Assembly (NCBI RefSeq): GCF_002204795.1
Contig: NZ_NIXO01000003.1
Coordinates: 124,001-188,000, forward strand
From: Pseudomonas sp. K2I15
GTDB lineage: Bacteria; Pseudomonadota; Gammaproteobacteria; Pseudomonadales; Pseudomonadaceae
DNA length: 64,000 nt
Reading direction: 5' to 3'
Shown: one piece after another, positions 43,824-51,762 of the stretch
Layout of the letters: each line of letters starts with the position of its first letter
Position numbering within the stretch: position 1 is the stretch's first letter
Program-made: the position numbers and the translations under genes
The notes under the pieces: model-generated
What the model saw: only the letters and a program-made list of their open reading frames with translations
Databases searched by the model: none
Told to the model about the DNA's origin: nothing

Positions 43824-45032
43824 ATGAGTACGTTGTCTGCTGTGCCCAAGCCACCGGTCGTGACGGTGGCTGAATTGAATGCCCGCGCCGACCGCATCCT
43901 GCCGCAGATCGCCGCCGGCGCTGCGCAACGCGAGCGCGACCGCCAACTGCCGTATGAGGCCGTGGCGCAGATCGCCAAGGCAGGACTGTTCACCGCACGG
44001 ATTCCCAAGCGCTTTGGCGGCGCCGGTGGTTCGGTCAAGGACGTGATTGCCTTGCTGATTCGCATCGCCTCGGCCGACTCCAACGTGGCTCAGGCTCTGC
44101 GCCCCGGTTTCGGGTTTGTCGAAGGCCTGTTGGCGTCCCGCGCCGAGGGGGCGGAGGAGGAGCGTGAGCGCTGGTTTACGCGCTATCTGCAAGGCGCCGT
44201 GATCGGCAACGCGGGCTGGGAAGTCGGCGGTGCCAACGGTTCCATCAGCGCACGCATCGTGCGTGACGGCGAGCACTATCGCGCCTCCGGCAGTAAGTAC
44301 TACAGCACCGGTTCGTTGTATGCCGACTGGGTCAGTGCCGTTGCCCTGGACGAGAATGATCAGCCGGTGTCGTTCATCCTGCCCCGTGACCGCCAGGGCC
44401 TGGAGCTGCTGGACGATTTCGACGCCATGGGCCAGCGCCTGACCGCCAGCGGCACCACCCACCTGCATGATGTGCAGGTGTTGGCCAGCGAGATCCGCAC
44501 CCGCACCGTCGAGGAAGGCAAACGCACGATTGTCACGCCGTTCCTGCAAGTGTTCCTCGCGGCGGTGCAGGCCGGTATTGCACGCAATGCGCTGAATGAT
44601 GCGGTGACCTTTGCCAAGGACCATGCACGGCCCATCAAGCACAGCAGTGCCACGCGCTCGGTGGATGATCCATACGTGGAGCTGACCGTGGGCGATGTCT
44701 CGGCCCGGGCCTTTACTGCCGAAGCGGTGGTGCTGCACGCGGCTGAGTCCATCGACCGCGCCTGGGCTGCCGATCTCAACGCGGTAGCGGTGGACCAGGC
44801 AGCGGTGGATGTCGCCCAGGCGCAGTACATCGCGGCCGAGTCGGCGCTCAAGGCTGCAGAGCTGGTGTTCGACGTGGGTGGCGCCTCCACCACCGGCCGT
44901 GCCCATAACCTCGACCGGCACTGGCGCAACGCGCGCACCGTGGCCAACCACAATCCCCGGCACTGGAAGGCAGCGGCCGTGGGCGCCTGGCAACTCAAGG
45001 GCACGCCGCCTCCGACATCGGGGCTGTTTTGA
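43824..45032 (+). CDS. SfnB/DszC-like acyl-CoA-dehydrogenase-fold flavoprotein (module B)
   Basis: This 402-residue flavoprotein is a paralogue of those at 30915 and 50136. The middle domain reads SGSKYYSTGSLYADWV and MGQRLTASGTTHL; the C-terminal region has FDVGGASTTGRAHNLDRHW. ATG 43824 has AAGGA upstream. It follows the dual ATPase by 20 bases. The sulfur-acquisition branch of the family is the best fit, with oxidation of the imported organosulfur compound as the likely role. A true acyl-CoA dehydrogenase is less likely given the transporter context. Confidence 0.87.
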   Translation: MSTLSAVPKPPVVTVAELNARADRILPQIAAGAAQRERDRQLPYEAVAQIAKAGLFTARIPKRFGGAGGSVKDVIALLIRIASADSNVAQALRPGFGFVEGLLASRAEGAEEERERWFTRYLQGAVIGNAGWEVGGANGSISARIVRDGEHYRASGSKYYSTGSLYADWVSAVALDENDQPVSFILPRDRQGLELLDDFDAMGQRLTASGTTHLHDVQVLASEIRTRTVEEGKRTIVTPFLQVFLAAVQAGIARNALNDAVTFAKDHARPIKHSSATRSVDDPYVELTVGDVSARAFTAEAVVLHAAESIDRAWAADLNAVAVDQAAVDVAQAQYIAAESALKAAELVFDVGGASTTGRAHNLDRHWRNARTVANHNPRHWKAAAVGAWQLKGTPPPTSGLF

Positions 45033-46474
45033 ACAAAGCCATCGACAATAACCTTTCACACGCCTTGGGCGCGGTGGCCAGCGGTCATTCTCGCCGGGTG
45101 CCGATGATCATCGGTTGTGCGTTGTTCATGGAACTGATCGACGCCACGGCGGTGCTGACGGCGCTGCCGCAGATGGCCCAGGATTTCGGCGAGCCCAGTG
45201 TGCGCATGAACCTGGTGGTGTCGCTGTACCTGCTGGCGGTGGCGCTGTGCGTGCCGGTCAGCGGCTGGGCGGCTGACCGCTTTGGGCCGCGCCGGGTATT
45301 TATCAGCGCGATCGTGCTGTTCACCCTGGCGTCGGTGGCCTGTGCCTGCTCGGGCTCGCTGCTGCAATTGTCCGTGGCGCGCATGGTCCAGGGCGCGGCG
45401 GGCGCAATGATGGTGCCGGTGGGGCAGGTGATCCTGCTGCGCTGGTCGGCGCGGGAAAACCTGCTGCGCGCCATGTCGTACCTGACGGTGGCGGCGCTGG
45501 TGGGGCCGCTGCTGGGTCCGCCGCTGGGCGGGCTGCTGGTGACGGTGTTGTCGTGGCACTGGATCTTCCTGATCAACGTGCCGATCGGCGTGCTGGGGGT
45601 GATCCTGGTGTTGCGCTACATCCCGGATTACTCCGGGGCGCCTGGTCAGCCACTGGATATTCCCGGGCTGTTGCTCAGCGGTGTGGCGTTGGGCGGGCTG
45701 GTGTTCGGCTTCGAGGTGTTGGGCCACGGCTTGTTGCCGCGTCAGTGGGCGTTGCTGCTAATTGGAGGCGGGCTGTTGAGTGCCTGGCTGTATGTCCTGC
45801 ATGCGCGGCGTACGACGCACCCATTGATCGATTTTTCACTGTTGAAAATACCAACCTTTGCGGTGAGCTTCTGGGGCGGCAACCTGATGCGCATCGGCAG
45901 TGCGTCACAGCCGTTTTTGCTGGTGCTGCTGTTTCAGCTGTGCTTCGGGCTTAACCCGTTGCAGGCCGGGCTGCTGAGCGTTGCCGGCGGGGTGGGCGCG
46001 TTTCTGATGAAGATGCTGGCGGTACGGATCGTCAGCCGCTTTGGCTTCCGGCGTACCTTGATCAGCAATGCCGTACTCACGAGCCTGACCATCCTGGCGT
46101 GCAGCCTGTTCGAGGTGTCCACGCCGTACTGGATTGTGGTGCTGGTGCTGTTTGGCAGCGGGATCATTCGCTCGCTGCAGTTCAGCACCCTGGGCGCGCT
46201 GACCTACGCCGATGTGCCGCCGGAGCAATCCAGCCGCGCCAGCAGCCTGTCGGCGATGACCATTCAGTTGACCCTGAGTTTATCGGTGGGCATCGCGGCG
46301 GCGCTGCTGGGCTTGATCATGGCCGCGCGCGGGCATGCCACGGTCGAGCAAAGCGATATCGCCTGGATCATGGTAGGTGCCGGGTTGTTGTGTGGGTTGT
46401 CGGGGTTGGTCTACCGTAGGTTGTCGCCGCAGGCGGGCTCGGCGATATATGCAAAACGCGCAGAGGGTATTTGA
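45029..46474 (+). CDS. MFS transporter, DHA2 family (module B)
   Basis: This 481-residue inner membrane transporter has about 13-14 hydrophobic segments. Motif A reads GWAADRFGPRR, and WHWIFLINVPIG follows near the fifth helix. It starts at TTG 45029, overlapping the preceding stop by four bases (TTGA); no better start is available before the first helix. Its place in the operon suggests export of a by-product of the imported compound, or of a toxic analogue. Cargo unknown. Confidence 0.85.
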   Translation: MNKAIDNNLSHALGAVASGHSRRVPMIIGCALFMELIDATAVLTALPQMAQDFGEPSVRMNLVVSLYLLAVALCVPVSGWAADRFGPRRVFISAIVLFTLASVACACSGSLLQLSVARMVQGAAGAMMVPVGQVILLRWSARENLLRAMSYLTVAALVGPLLGPPLGGLLVTVLSWHWIFLINVPIGVLGVILVLRYIPDYSGAPGQPLDIPGLLLSGVALGGLVFGFEVLGHGLLPRQWALLLIGGGLLSAWLYVLHARRTTHPLIDFSLLKIPTFAVSFWGGNLMRIGSASQPFLLVLLFQLCFGLNPLQAGLLSVAGGVGAFLMKMLAVRIVSRFGFRRTLISNAVLTSLTILACSLFEVSTPYWIVVLVLFGSGIIRSLQFSTLGALTYADVPPEQSSRASSLSAMTIQLTLSLSVGIAAALLGLIMAARGHATVEQSDIAWIMVGAGLLCGLSGLVYRRLSPQAGSAIYAKRAEGI

Positions 46475-46986
46475 TGATTCGTACGGCACGTATCGAGGAT
46501 GCAGGTGACATCGCCTGGGTGCATATTCGCAGTTGGCAGCAGGCTTACCGTGAGTTGATGCCTGCGGATTACCTGGCTTCGCTGGAGGCTACTCAGCCTC
46601 GGCGTGAGGCTCTTTGGCGGCAGTCTATTGAGCAGGGAAGTGAAGCTGTTTTTGTCGCGCGGGTGGAGGAGCGTGTGGTGGGCTGGATTGCCGTGAGCCC
46701 GAGCCGTGATGAGGATGCGGATTCTGGCAAAACCGGTGAAGTGCAGGCGCTGTATGTGCTTGCCGAGCATTGGGGAACCGGAGTGGGGCGGGCGCTGTGG
46801 CTCAAAGGCCTGGAACATCTCGCAGGCCTGGGCCTGGAGACTGCGACGTTGTGGGTGCTGGCTGAAAACCGCCGGGCAATACGCTTTTACCAAAACGCCG
46901 GATGGACAGCGCAGGCCGAATCAAGCCGTACCCTTACCCGGGGCGGTCGTGAGCTGGAGGAAGTTCGCTACCAATCCCAAAAGTGA
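46474..46986 (+). CDS. GNAT-family N-acetyltransferase (module B)
   Basis: This 170-residue GNAT protein resembles the module A acetyltransferase at 37234. It begins IRTARIEDAGDIAWVHIRSW and has the acetyl-CoA loop EHWGTGVGRALW and ENRRAIRFYQNAGW near the C terminus. The ATG overlaps the MFS stop as TGATG. The recurring GNAT at the end of both modules points to a shared chemistry, perhaps acetylation of an amine released from the substrate. Confidence 0.87.
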   Translation: MIRTARIEDAGDIAWVHIRSWQQAYRELMPADYLASLEATQPRREALWRQSIEQGSEAVFVARVEERVVGWIAVSPSRDEDADSGKTGEVQALYVLAEHWGTGVGRALWLKGLEHLAGLGLETATLWVLAENRRAIRFYQNAGWTAQAESSRTLTRGGRELEEVRYQSQK

Positions 46987-46995
46987 CGCTGAACT

Positions 46996-47090
46996 TGTGG
47001 CGAGGGAGCGTGCTCCCGCTGGCCTGCGTAGCAGGCCCATCTTTTAGGGCCGCTTCGCGCTCCCAGCGGGAGCAAGCTCCCTCGCCACAG
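46996..47090. repeat. REP doublet (GGCGAGGGAGC class)
   Basis: TTGTGGCGAGGGAGCGTGCT and its near-complement at 47063-47090 form 28-base arms with two mismatches around a 39-base centre. This class differs from the repeats at 38067 and 53885. It lies just after the GNAT stop and probably also ends transcription there. Confidence 0.85.
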
Positions 47091-47171
47091 GGGAATGTTT
47101 GTCTGTTTCATGGGGCACAGTTGCAGCCCTTTTTTGCCTGAAAGCTGCGCGGCCACAGGCGTCATTCAGGA

Positions 47172-48989
47172 ATGCCATTGGCCATGAGCTCGTCTTTTTC
47201 ATTGTTTCGCACCTGGAATGTCCAACATCTGCCGTCGACGCCGGCGGCCTTTGTGCGGCATTTCATCGGTCATTTCAAAGGATGGTACCTGGCCATTTTG
47301 CTGCTGCAGATTGCCGCCGTGGTGTGTTCGATTCTGACGCCCTGGGGGCTGGGGCAGATTACCCGAACCGTCAGCAACGGGCTGGAGGCTGAGCGTGCCT
47401 TTGAAGTGCTGCAATGGCCGCTGACGCTGCTGAGTGTGCTGCTGGTGTGCCAGGTACTGTTTACCCGTGCATCCGCAGGCTGCCATATCCATGTCTTGCC
47501 GTTGCAGCGGCGCACGGTGACGCATGTGGTGTTTGCCTATCTGCAACAGCATTCCCATCGTTTCATCAGCAATGAGTTCGCCGGGGCACTGGCACATCGG
47601 GTTGCCGAAATTACCCTCGGCGTTAATCAGACCCTGAGCATTTTGTTGTTCGACCTGATCCCGTTGCTGGTGACGCTGAGCCTGGCCACGGCCTTGCTCT
47701 GGACCGCATCGCCGCTGTTGGCGTTGTTCATGGCGGGTTGGTCGGTGGCATTCATCGCCATCTGCTACGTGCTCGCACGCCGCAGTCACCCTCTTGCCCA
47801 ACAGTATTCGGCAGCGCGCAGCACCAGCACCGGCAAGGTGGTGGATGCGGTCTCCAACCTGGCCAATATCCGTCTGTTTGCGCGCCACGCGTTCGAGCAC
47901 AGTTACCTCGGCACCTTTCTCGACAAGGAGGTGGCGGCTGCCTATCGATCCTTGGGTTACATGGAGAAAATTCGCTGGTTCCAGGCCAGTTGTGGCGTGG
48001 TGCTCAAACTGGGCCTGTTGTTGCTGGCGCTCTACCTGTGGCGCAGTCACCGTATCGACATTGCTGCGTTTGTGATGTCCACCAGCCTGTCGTTATTGAT
48101 CATCAGCGATGTTGAAAACCTGTCCCGGCGCTTTCTCGAATTCTTCGAAGCCACCGGCAATATCGCCAACGGCGTACGCACGCTGATTCGCCCCCATGAA
48201 GTCATCGACCAACCCGGCGCCAAGGCGCTGCAGGTTCAGCGTGGCGATATCGAGTTTCGCGACGTGGGCTTCAGCTACGGCGGTGACCGCTCGATTTTCG
48301 AACACCTGAATATCGTCATCCCCGCCGGCCAGAAAGTCGGCCTGGTGGGCGCCTCGGGCTCCGGCAAGTCGACGCTGCTGAGCCTGCTGCTGCGCCTCTA
48401 CGACGTACAACAAGGCCAGGTGCTGGTGGACGGCAAGGACGTACGCGACGTCACCCAGCATTCGCTGCACCAGCAGATCGGCCTGATTCCCCAGGAACCC
48501 GGCCTGTTCCACCGCAGCATTCGCGAAAACATTCATTACGGCCGCCTGGATGCCTCGATGGACGAAGTCGCCGAGGCAATTCACCGCGCTGGCGCCAGTG
48601 AGTTTATCGACAGCATGGAGCACGGCTACGAATCGCTGGTGGGCGAGCGTGGTGTGAAGTTGTCCGGTGGCCAGCGCCAGCGCATTGCGATCGCCCGGGT
48701 GTTGCTGAAGAACGCGCCGATCCTGGTGATGGATGAAGCCACCTCCAGCCTGGACTCGATCACCGAGCGCTTCATCCAGGACAAGCTCGACGAAATCATG
48801 GAAGACAAGACCGTGCTGGTGGTCGCGCACCGGCTGTCCACCGTGGCCCACCTGGACCGGATCCTGGTGTTCGACAATGGCCGGGTAATCGAGGACGGCA
48901 GCCACGCACAGCTGCTGCGCCAGGGCGGGCAATATGCGCGGTTGTGGAGTCGCCAGTTCAGCGATGCGCTGGATGAAGTGGCGCTGTGA
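47172..48989 (+). CDS. ABC exporter, fused membrane and ATPase domains
   Basis: This half-transporter of about 605 residues is expected to work as a homodimer. The N-terminal part (about 25-320) has six hydrophobic segments. The C-terminal ATPase contains [24 protein letters not shown] and ILVMDEATSSLDS. The layout fits type IV exporters such as MsbA and multidrug or peptide exporters. ATG 47172 touches its ribosome-like AGGA; ATG 47184 and TTG 47178 are alternatives. It follows a REP doublet and may be transcribed on its own. Cargo cannot be predicted. Confidence 0.87.
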   Translation: MPLAMSSSFSLFRTWNVQHLPSTPAAFVRHFIGHFKGWYLAILLLQIAAVVCSILTPWGLGQITRTVSNGLEAERAFEVLQWPLTLLSVLLVCQVLFTRASAGCHIHVLPLQRRTVTHVVFAYLQQHSHRFISNEFAGALAHRVAEITLGVNQTLSILLFDLIPLLVTLSLATALLWTASPLLALFMAGWSVAFIAICYVLARRSHPLAQQYSAARSTSTGKVVDAVSNLANIRLFARHAFEHSYLGTFLDKEVAAAYRSLGYMEKIRWFQASCGVVLKLGLLLLALYLWRSHRIDIAAFVMSTSLSLLIISDVENLSRRFLEFFEATGNIANGVRTLIRPHEVIDQPGAKALQVQRGDIEFRDVGFSYGGDRSIFEHLNIVIPAGQKVGLVGASGSGKSTLLSLLLRLYDVQQGQVLVDGKDVRDVTQHSLHQQIGLIPQEPGLFHRSIRENIHYGRLDASMDEVAEAIHRAGASEFIDSMEHGYESLVGERGVKLSGGQRQRIAIARVLLKNAPILVMDEATSSLDSITERFIQDKLDEIMEDKTVLVVAHRLSTVAHLDRILVFDNGRVIEDGSHAQLLRQGGQYARLWSRQFSDALDEVAL

Positions 48990-48994
48990 TCAAG

Positions 48995-49013
48995 CGGCGT
49001 ACCGGGTACGCCG
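48995..49013. terminator. Hairpin between convergent genes
   Basis: CGGCGTA-CCGGG-TACGCCG is a 7-bp stem between the exporter stop and the sfnR stop. It has no strong T tract but suits a shared terminator. Confidence 0.5.
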
Positions 49014-49024
49014 TGTCTTGAGGT

Positions 49025-50113
49025 TCAGATGGACAGGTGCAGCACTCGTTCATCCTTGGCGGTGGCCAGCGGGCGGCGCTTGTTGACCTTCAGCTCACCC
49101 AAATTGATGAGTAAGGTGCGGGTCACGTTGCGGCTCAGTCCCAGCAGCTCGGCGGTGTGCACCTGGTTGTGGTGGCAGAGCCGGTAGGCGGCGGTCAGCA
49201 GGCTGCGTTCAACCTGTTCGTGGAGGTTGTCGATCTGCTCTTCGAACAGCCGCTGGAACGCCTGGTCGAGCAAGTCATGGGCCGTGGTGCTGTCCTCCTG
49301 GCGCTCGATACGCAGGTTGGACATGCGCAAGTCATCGGCCTGGATCACGCCGTCGCGGCAGATCAGCAAGGTGTGGTGGATGACGTTTTCCAGCTCGCGG
49401 ATATTCCCCGGCCAACTGTAGGTGGCCAGCCGTTGCTCGGCTTCCTTGCTCAAGATGATCTCGCCATAGCCGAGGCGGCGGGTGTAGGTGTCGATAAAAT
49501 ACTGCACCAGCGGCAGGATATCGCCGGGGCGTTCCCGCAGCGGGCTGAGTTCGAGGTTGACCACGTTCAGGCGGTAGAACAGGTCCTCGCGAAAATGCCC
49601 GGCGTTGATCGCTTTTTCCAGCTGCACGTTGGTCGCCGCCAGCACTCGCACATTGATCGGAATGCTTTTGCGCGAACCCAGGCGCACCACTTCACGCTCC
49701 TGCAACACGCGCAGCAGCTTGACCTGGATCGACATCGGCAGGTCGCCGATTTCATCCAGGAACAGCGTGCCGCCGTTGGCTTCTTCAAACCAGCCGGCCT
49801 TGGCGCTGAGGGCACCGGTGAAGGCGCCTTTCTCGTGGCCGAACAGTTCGGCTTCCACCAAAGATTCGGAAAACGCGCCGCAATTCACCGCCACGAACGG
49901 CTGTGCCTTGCGGCCGCTGAGGTTGTGAATGTGGCGCGCCACCAGCTCTTTGCCGGTGCCGGTTTCACCGATGATCAGCACGCTGGCTTCGCTCGGCGCG
50001 ACTTGTTGCACATGCTTGAGCAAGGCCTTGGACCTGGGGTCTTCAAACACCTGCGCGGTGGCGCGGATGGAGGTGGCAAGGGCGGGTGAGGGCGGTAAGG
50101 TCAGCAGTTGCAT
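49025..50113 (-). CDS. sfnR: Sigma54-dependent activator, SfnR-like
   Basis: This 362-residue enhancer-binding protein consists of a central AAA+ domain and a C-terminal Fis-type helix-turn-helix, with almost no N-terminal sensor domain. This is the architecture of SfnR. Walker A is GETGTGKE, the sigma54 contact loop is GAFTGA, Walker B is GGTLFLDEIGDLP, and SWPGNIRELENV is present. The DNA-binding helix is HTAELLGLSRNVTRTLL. ATG 50113 has AAAGGGA upstream. It follows the SfnB-like gene by 22 bases. In P. putida, SfnR activates dimethyl sulfone use under sulfate limitation and its level is set by transcription, as expected for a protein without a sensor. Here it probably activates the -24/-12 promoters listed. 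Confidence 0.88.
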   Translation of the reverse strand: MQLLTLPPSPALATSIRATAQVFEDPRSKALLKHVQQVAPSEASVLIIGETGTGKELVARHIHNLSGRKAQPFVAVNCGAFSESLVEAELFGHEKGAFTGALSAKAGWFEEANGGTLFLDEIGDLPMSIQVKLLRVLQEREVVRLGSRKSIPINVRVLAATNVQLEKAINAGHFREDLFYRLNVVNLELSPLRERPGDILPLVQYFIDTYTRRLGYGEIILSKEAEQRLATYSWPGNIRELENVIHHTLLICRDGVIQADDLRMSNLRIERQEDSTTAHDLLDQAFQRLFEEQIDNLHEQVERSLLTAAYRLCHHNQVHTAELLGLSRNVTRTLLINLGELKVNKRRPLATAKDERVLHLSI

Positions 50114-50135
50114 GGTTATCCCTTTGAATAAAAGA

Positions 50136-51323
50136 TCAGGAATAAAACGTCGGGATGGGCGGGGTACGGTTAAGTGCCCACTCGCCCAGTTCATGAAGTT
50201 TGTAGTCCAGCGGGTCATGCAGGCTCTGGGTGCGCAAATTGCGCCAGTGCCTGTCGAGTGCCACCGAGGCGTTGGTAGCCCGCGCGCCGGTGACCTCGAA
50301 GACCTTGCTACACAACTCCAGGCCATTGCGGCTGGCGGCGACTTTGGCAGTGGCGATGGCAATGGCAACTTCGCCGCGTTCCTCGCTGGTCAGCGCCGGG
50401 CCCTTGGCCCATGCCGCGTCCAGCACCTGACCTGCGCGTTCTACCAGCAGGCGGGTGCTTTGCAGCGCCACCCAGAAATCGCCGTAGTGGCTGAGGATGT
50501 AAGGGTCCTGGCTGCTGTGGGTGGCGCTGGAGCGGAACCATGGACGGGCTTCTTCCTGGGTGTATTGGCGCGCTTCTTCGAACGCGCCCTCGGCGATCCC
50601 GAGGAAGATATTGGCGAAGTGCAGCTGCGCAATCAGCGGGCGCAGGCAGGCGAACGGCGTGCTCAGCGGGCCTGGGTCCAGCAGCAGGTCGGACTCTTCC
50701 ACGCGCACGCGCTTGAAGGTCACGCTGCCGCTGTCGGTCTGGCGCTGGCCCATGTTGTTCCAGTCGTTGTGCAGGATGATCCCGCTGCGGGCGCTGGGGA
50801 TCGCCGCGATCAGCAACTTGCCGCCGGCGGTTTCATCAATGGCCGAGGCGATCAGCATCTCTGAGTCGTTGGCGCCGGAGCAGAAGTTTTTCTGCCCCGA
50901 AAATTCTCGCCAGCCCGTGTGGCGCTTGACCACCGTGCGCGTGTCCAGCGGGTTCAGGGTGTTGCCCCAGAACCAGTTGTTGCTGGCGGTCAGGCTGAAC
51001 CAGGTTTGCCACTGCGCCGGGGTGGCGAACAACCTGACGGTGGCGAGCATCAGGTGATGAAAGCCGAATACGTGGGCGATCGAGCTGTCGACCCGGGCGA
51101 ATTCGCGCACCACTTCGAAGGTGTCCGACCAGTCGGCGTCCAGCCCGCCAAATTGTCCAGGAATGCTCAGGGACAGCAGGCCGCTGCTGCGCAGCTTGTC
51201 GCGTTCGGCTTTGGGCGTGCCGCCGGTGGCATCCCGGTCGACGGCGGTGCGGGCGAACTCGGTCGCCAGGTCACGGGCAATCTCCAGTGGCGTCCTGCGG
51301 GTGCAGAGTAAGTTGACCGTCAC
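50136..51323 (-). CDS. SfnB-like acyl-CoA-dehydrogenase-fold flavoprotein (sulfur acquisition)
   Basis: This 395-residue flavoprotein is the third paralogue of its type here and is paired with sfnR, as sfnB often is. The middle domain has WNNMGQRQTDSGSVTF, and the C-terminal region has FEVTGARATNASVALDRHWR. The N-terminal helical domain is typical of the family. A -24/-12 sequence lies 70 bases upstream, so the sfnB-sfnR unit is probably self-activated. Known SfnB proteins are needed for growth on organosulfur sources, but their exact reaction is not well defined. Confidence 0.87.
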   Translation of the reverse strand: MTVNLLCTRRTPLEIARDLATEFARTAVDRDATGGTPKAERDKLRSSGLLSLSIPGQFGGLDADWSDTFEVVREFARVDSSIAHVFGFHHLMLATVRLFATPAQWQTWFSLTASNNWFWGNTLNPLDTRTVVKRHTGWREFSGQKNFCSGANDSEMLIASAIDETAGGKLLIAAIPSARSGIILHNDWNNMGQRQTDSGSVTFKRVRVEESDLLLDPGPLSTPFACLRPLIAQLHFANIFLGIAEGAFEEARQYTQEEARPWFRSSATHSSQDPYILSHYGDFWVALQSTRLLVERAGQVLDAAWAKGPALTSEERGEVAIAIATAKVAASRNGLELCSKVFEVTGARATNASVALDRHWRNLRTQSLHDPLDYKLHELGEWALNRTPPIPTFYS

Positions 51324-51392
51324 GCGTGAATACCTCGTTGCTTAATCGTCGAGTGTGCTCGAACTGATTTGTTTCAATAGTCAATTGATTGA

Positions 51393-51407
51393 GCAAGACC
51401 CATACCA
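51393..51407 (-). promoter_or_regulatory. Sigma54 (-24/-12) promoter candidate for sfnB-sfnR
   Basis: Read on the minus strand, TGGTATGGGTCTTGC matches TGGYAY-N5-TTGC with correct spacing. Predicted start near 51381. Confidence 0.65.
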
Positions 51408-51675
51408 AGTAACGATGGGCCGATAACTTGCGCCTTCTTATGGGCGTGCAGGAATAGACAGTGTCGGATACGCAACTTTTGTTGGTGGGCTGTCGGGATT
51501 TGAACAGTTTCGTCCGGAGCCCGTATGGCGGGCCTTTCGTTATGCTTTTATCGCTTAAACATATAATTTATTGTGATTTTTAAGCGTTGTTTGGAATCGA
51601 ACATTTCACCAGCAAAGTGTTGCGCCTGTGGCGGTTAAATAGGTGTTTGGTCCCGTATTTATTGATGTTTTGACG

Positions 51676-51690
51676 TGGCACGAACCCTGC
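51676..51690 (+). promoter_or_regulatory. Sigma54 (-24/-12) promoter candidate for TonB receptor B
   Basis: TGGCACGAACCCTGC is near consensus (TGGCACG-N4-YTGC). The predicted start near 51702 is about 60 bases before the receptor ATG. The 439-base divergent gap shows no gene; CAACTTTTG at 51473-51481 is shared with 28014-28022 of the other divergent region. Confidence 0.75.
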
Positions 51691-51762
51691 AAAGTTGGAA
51701 GTAGAGCGCGACTATACGAATAGATGCTCCCACTAATTCGAGACCCCAGGAGTATTTAATTC

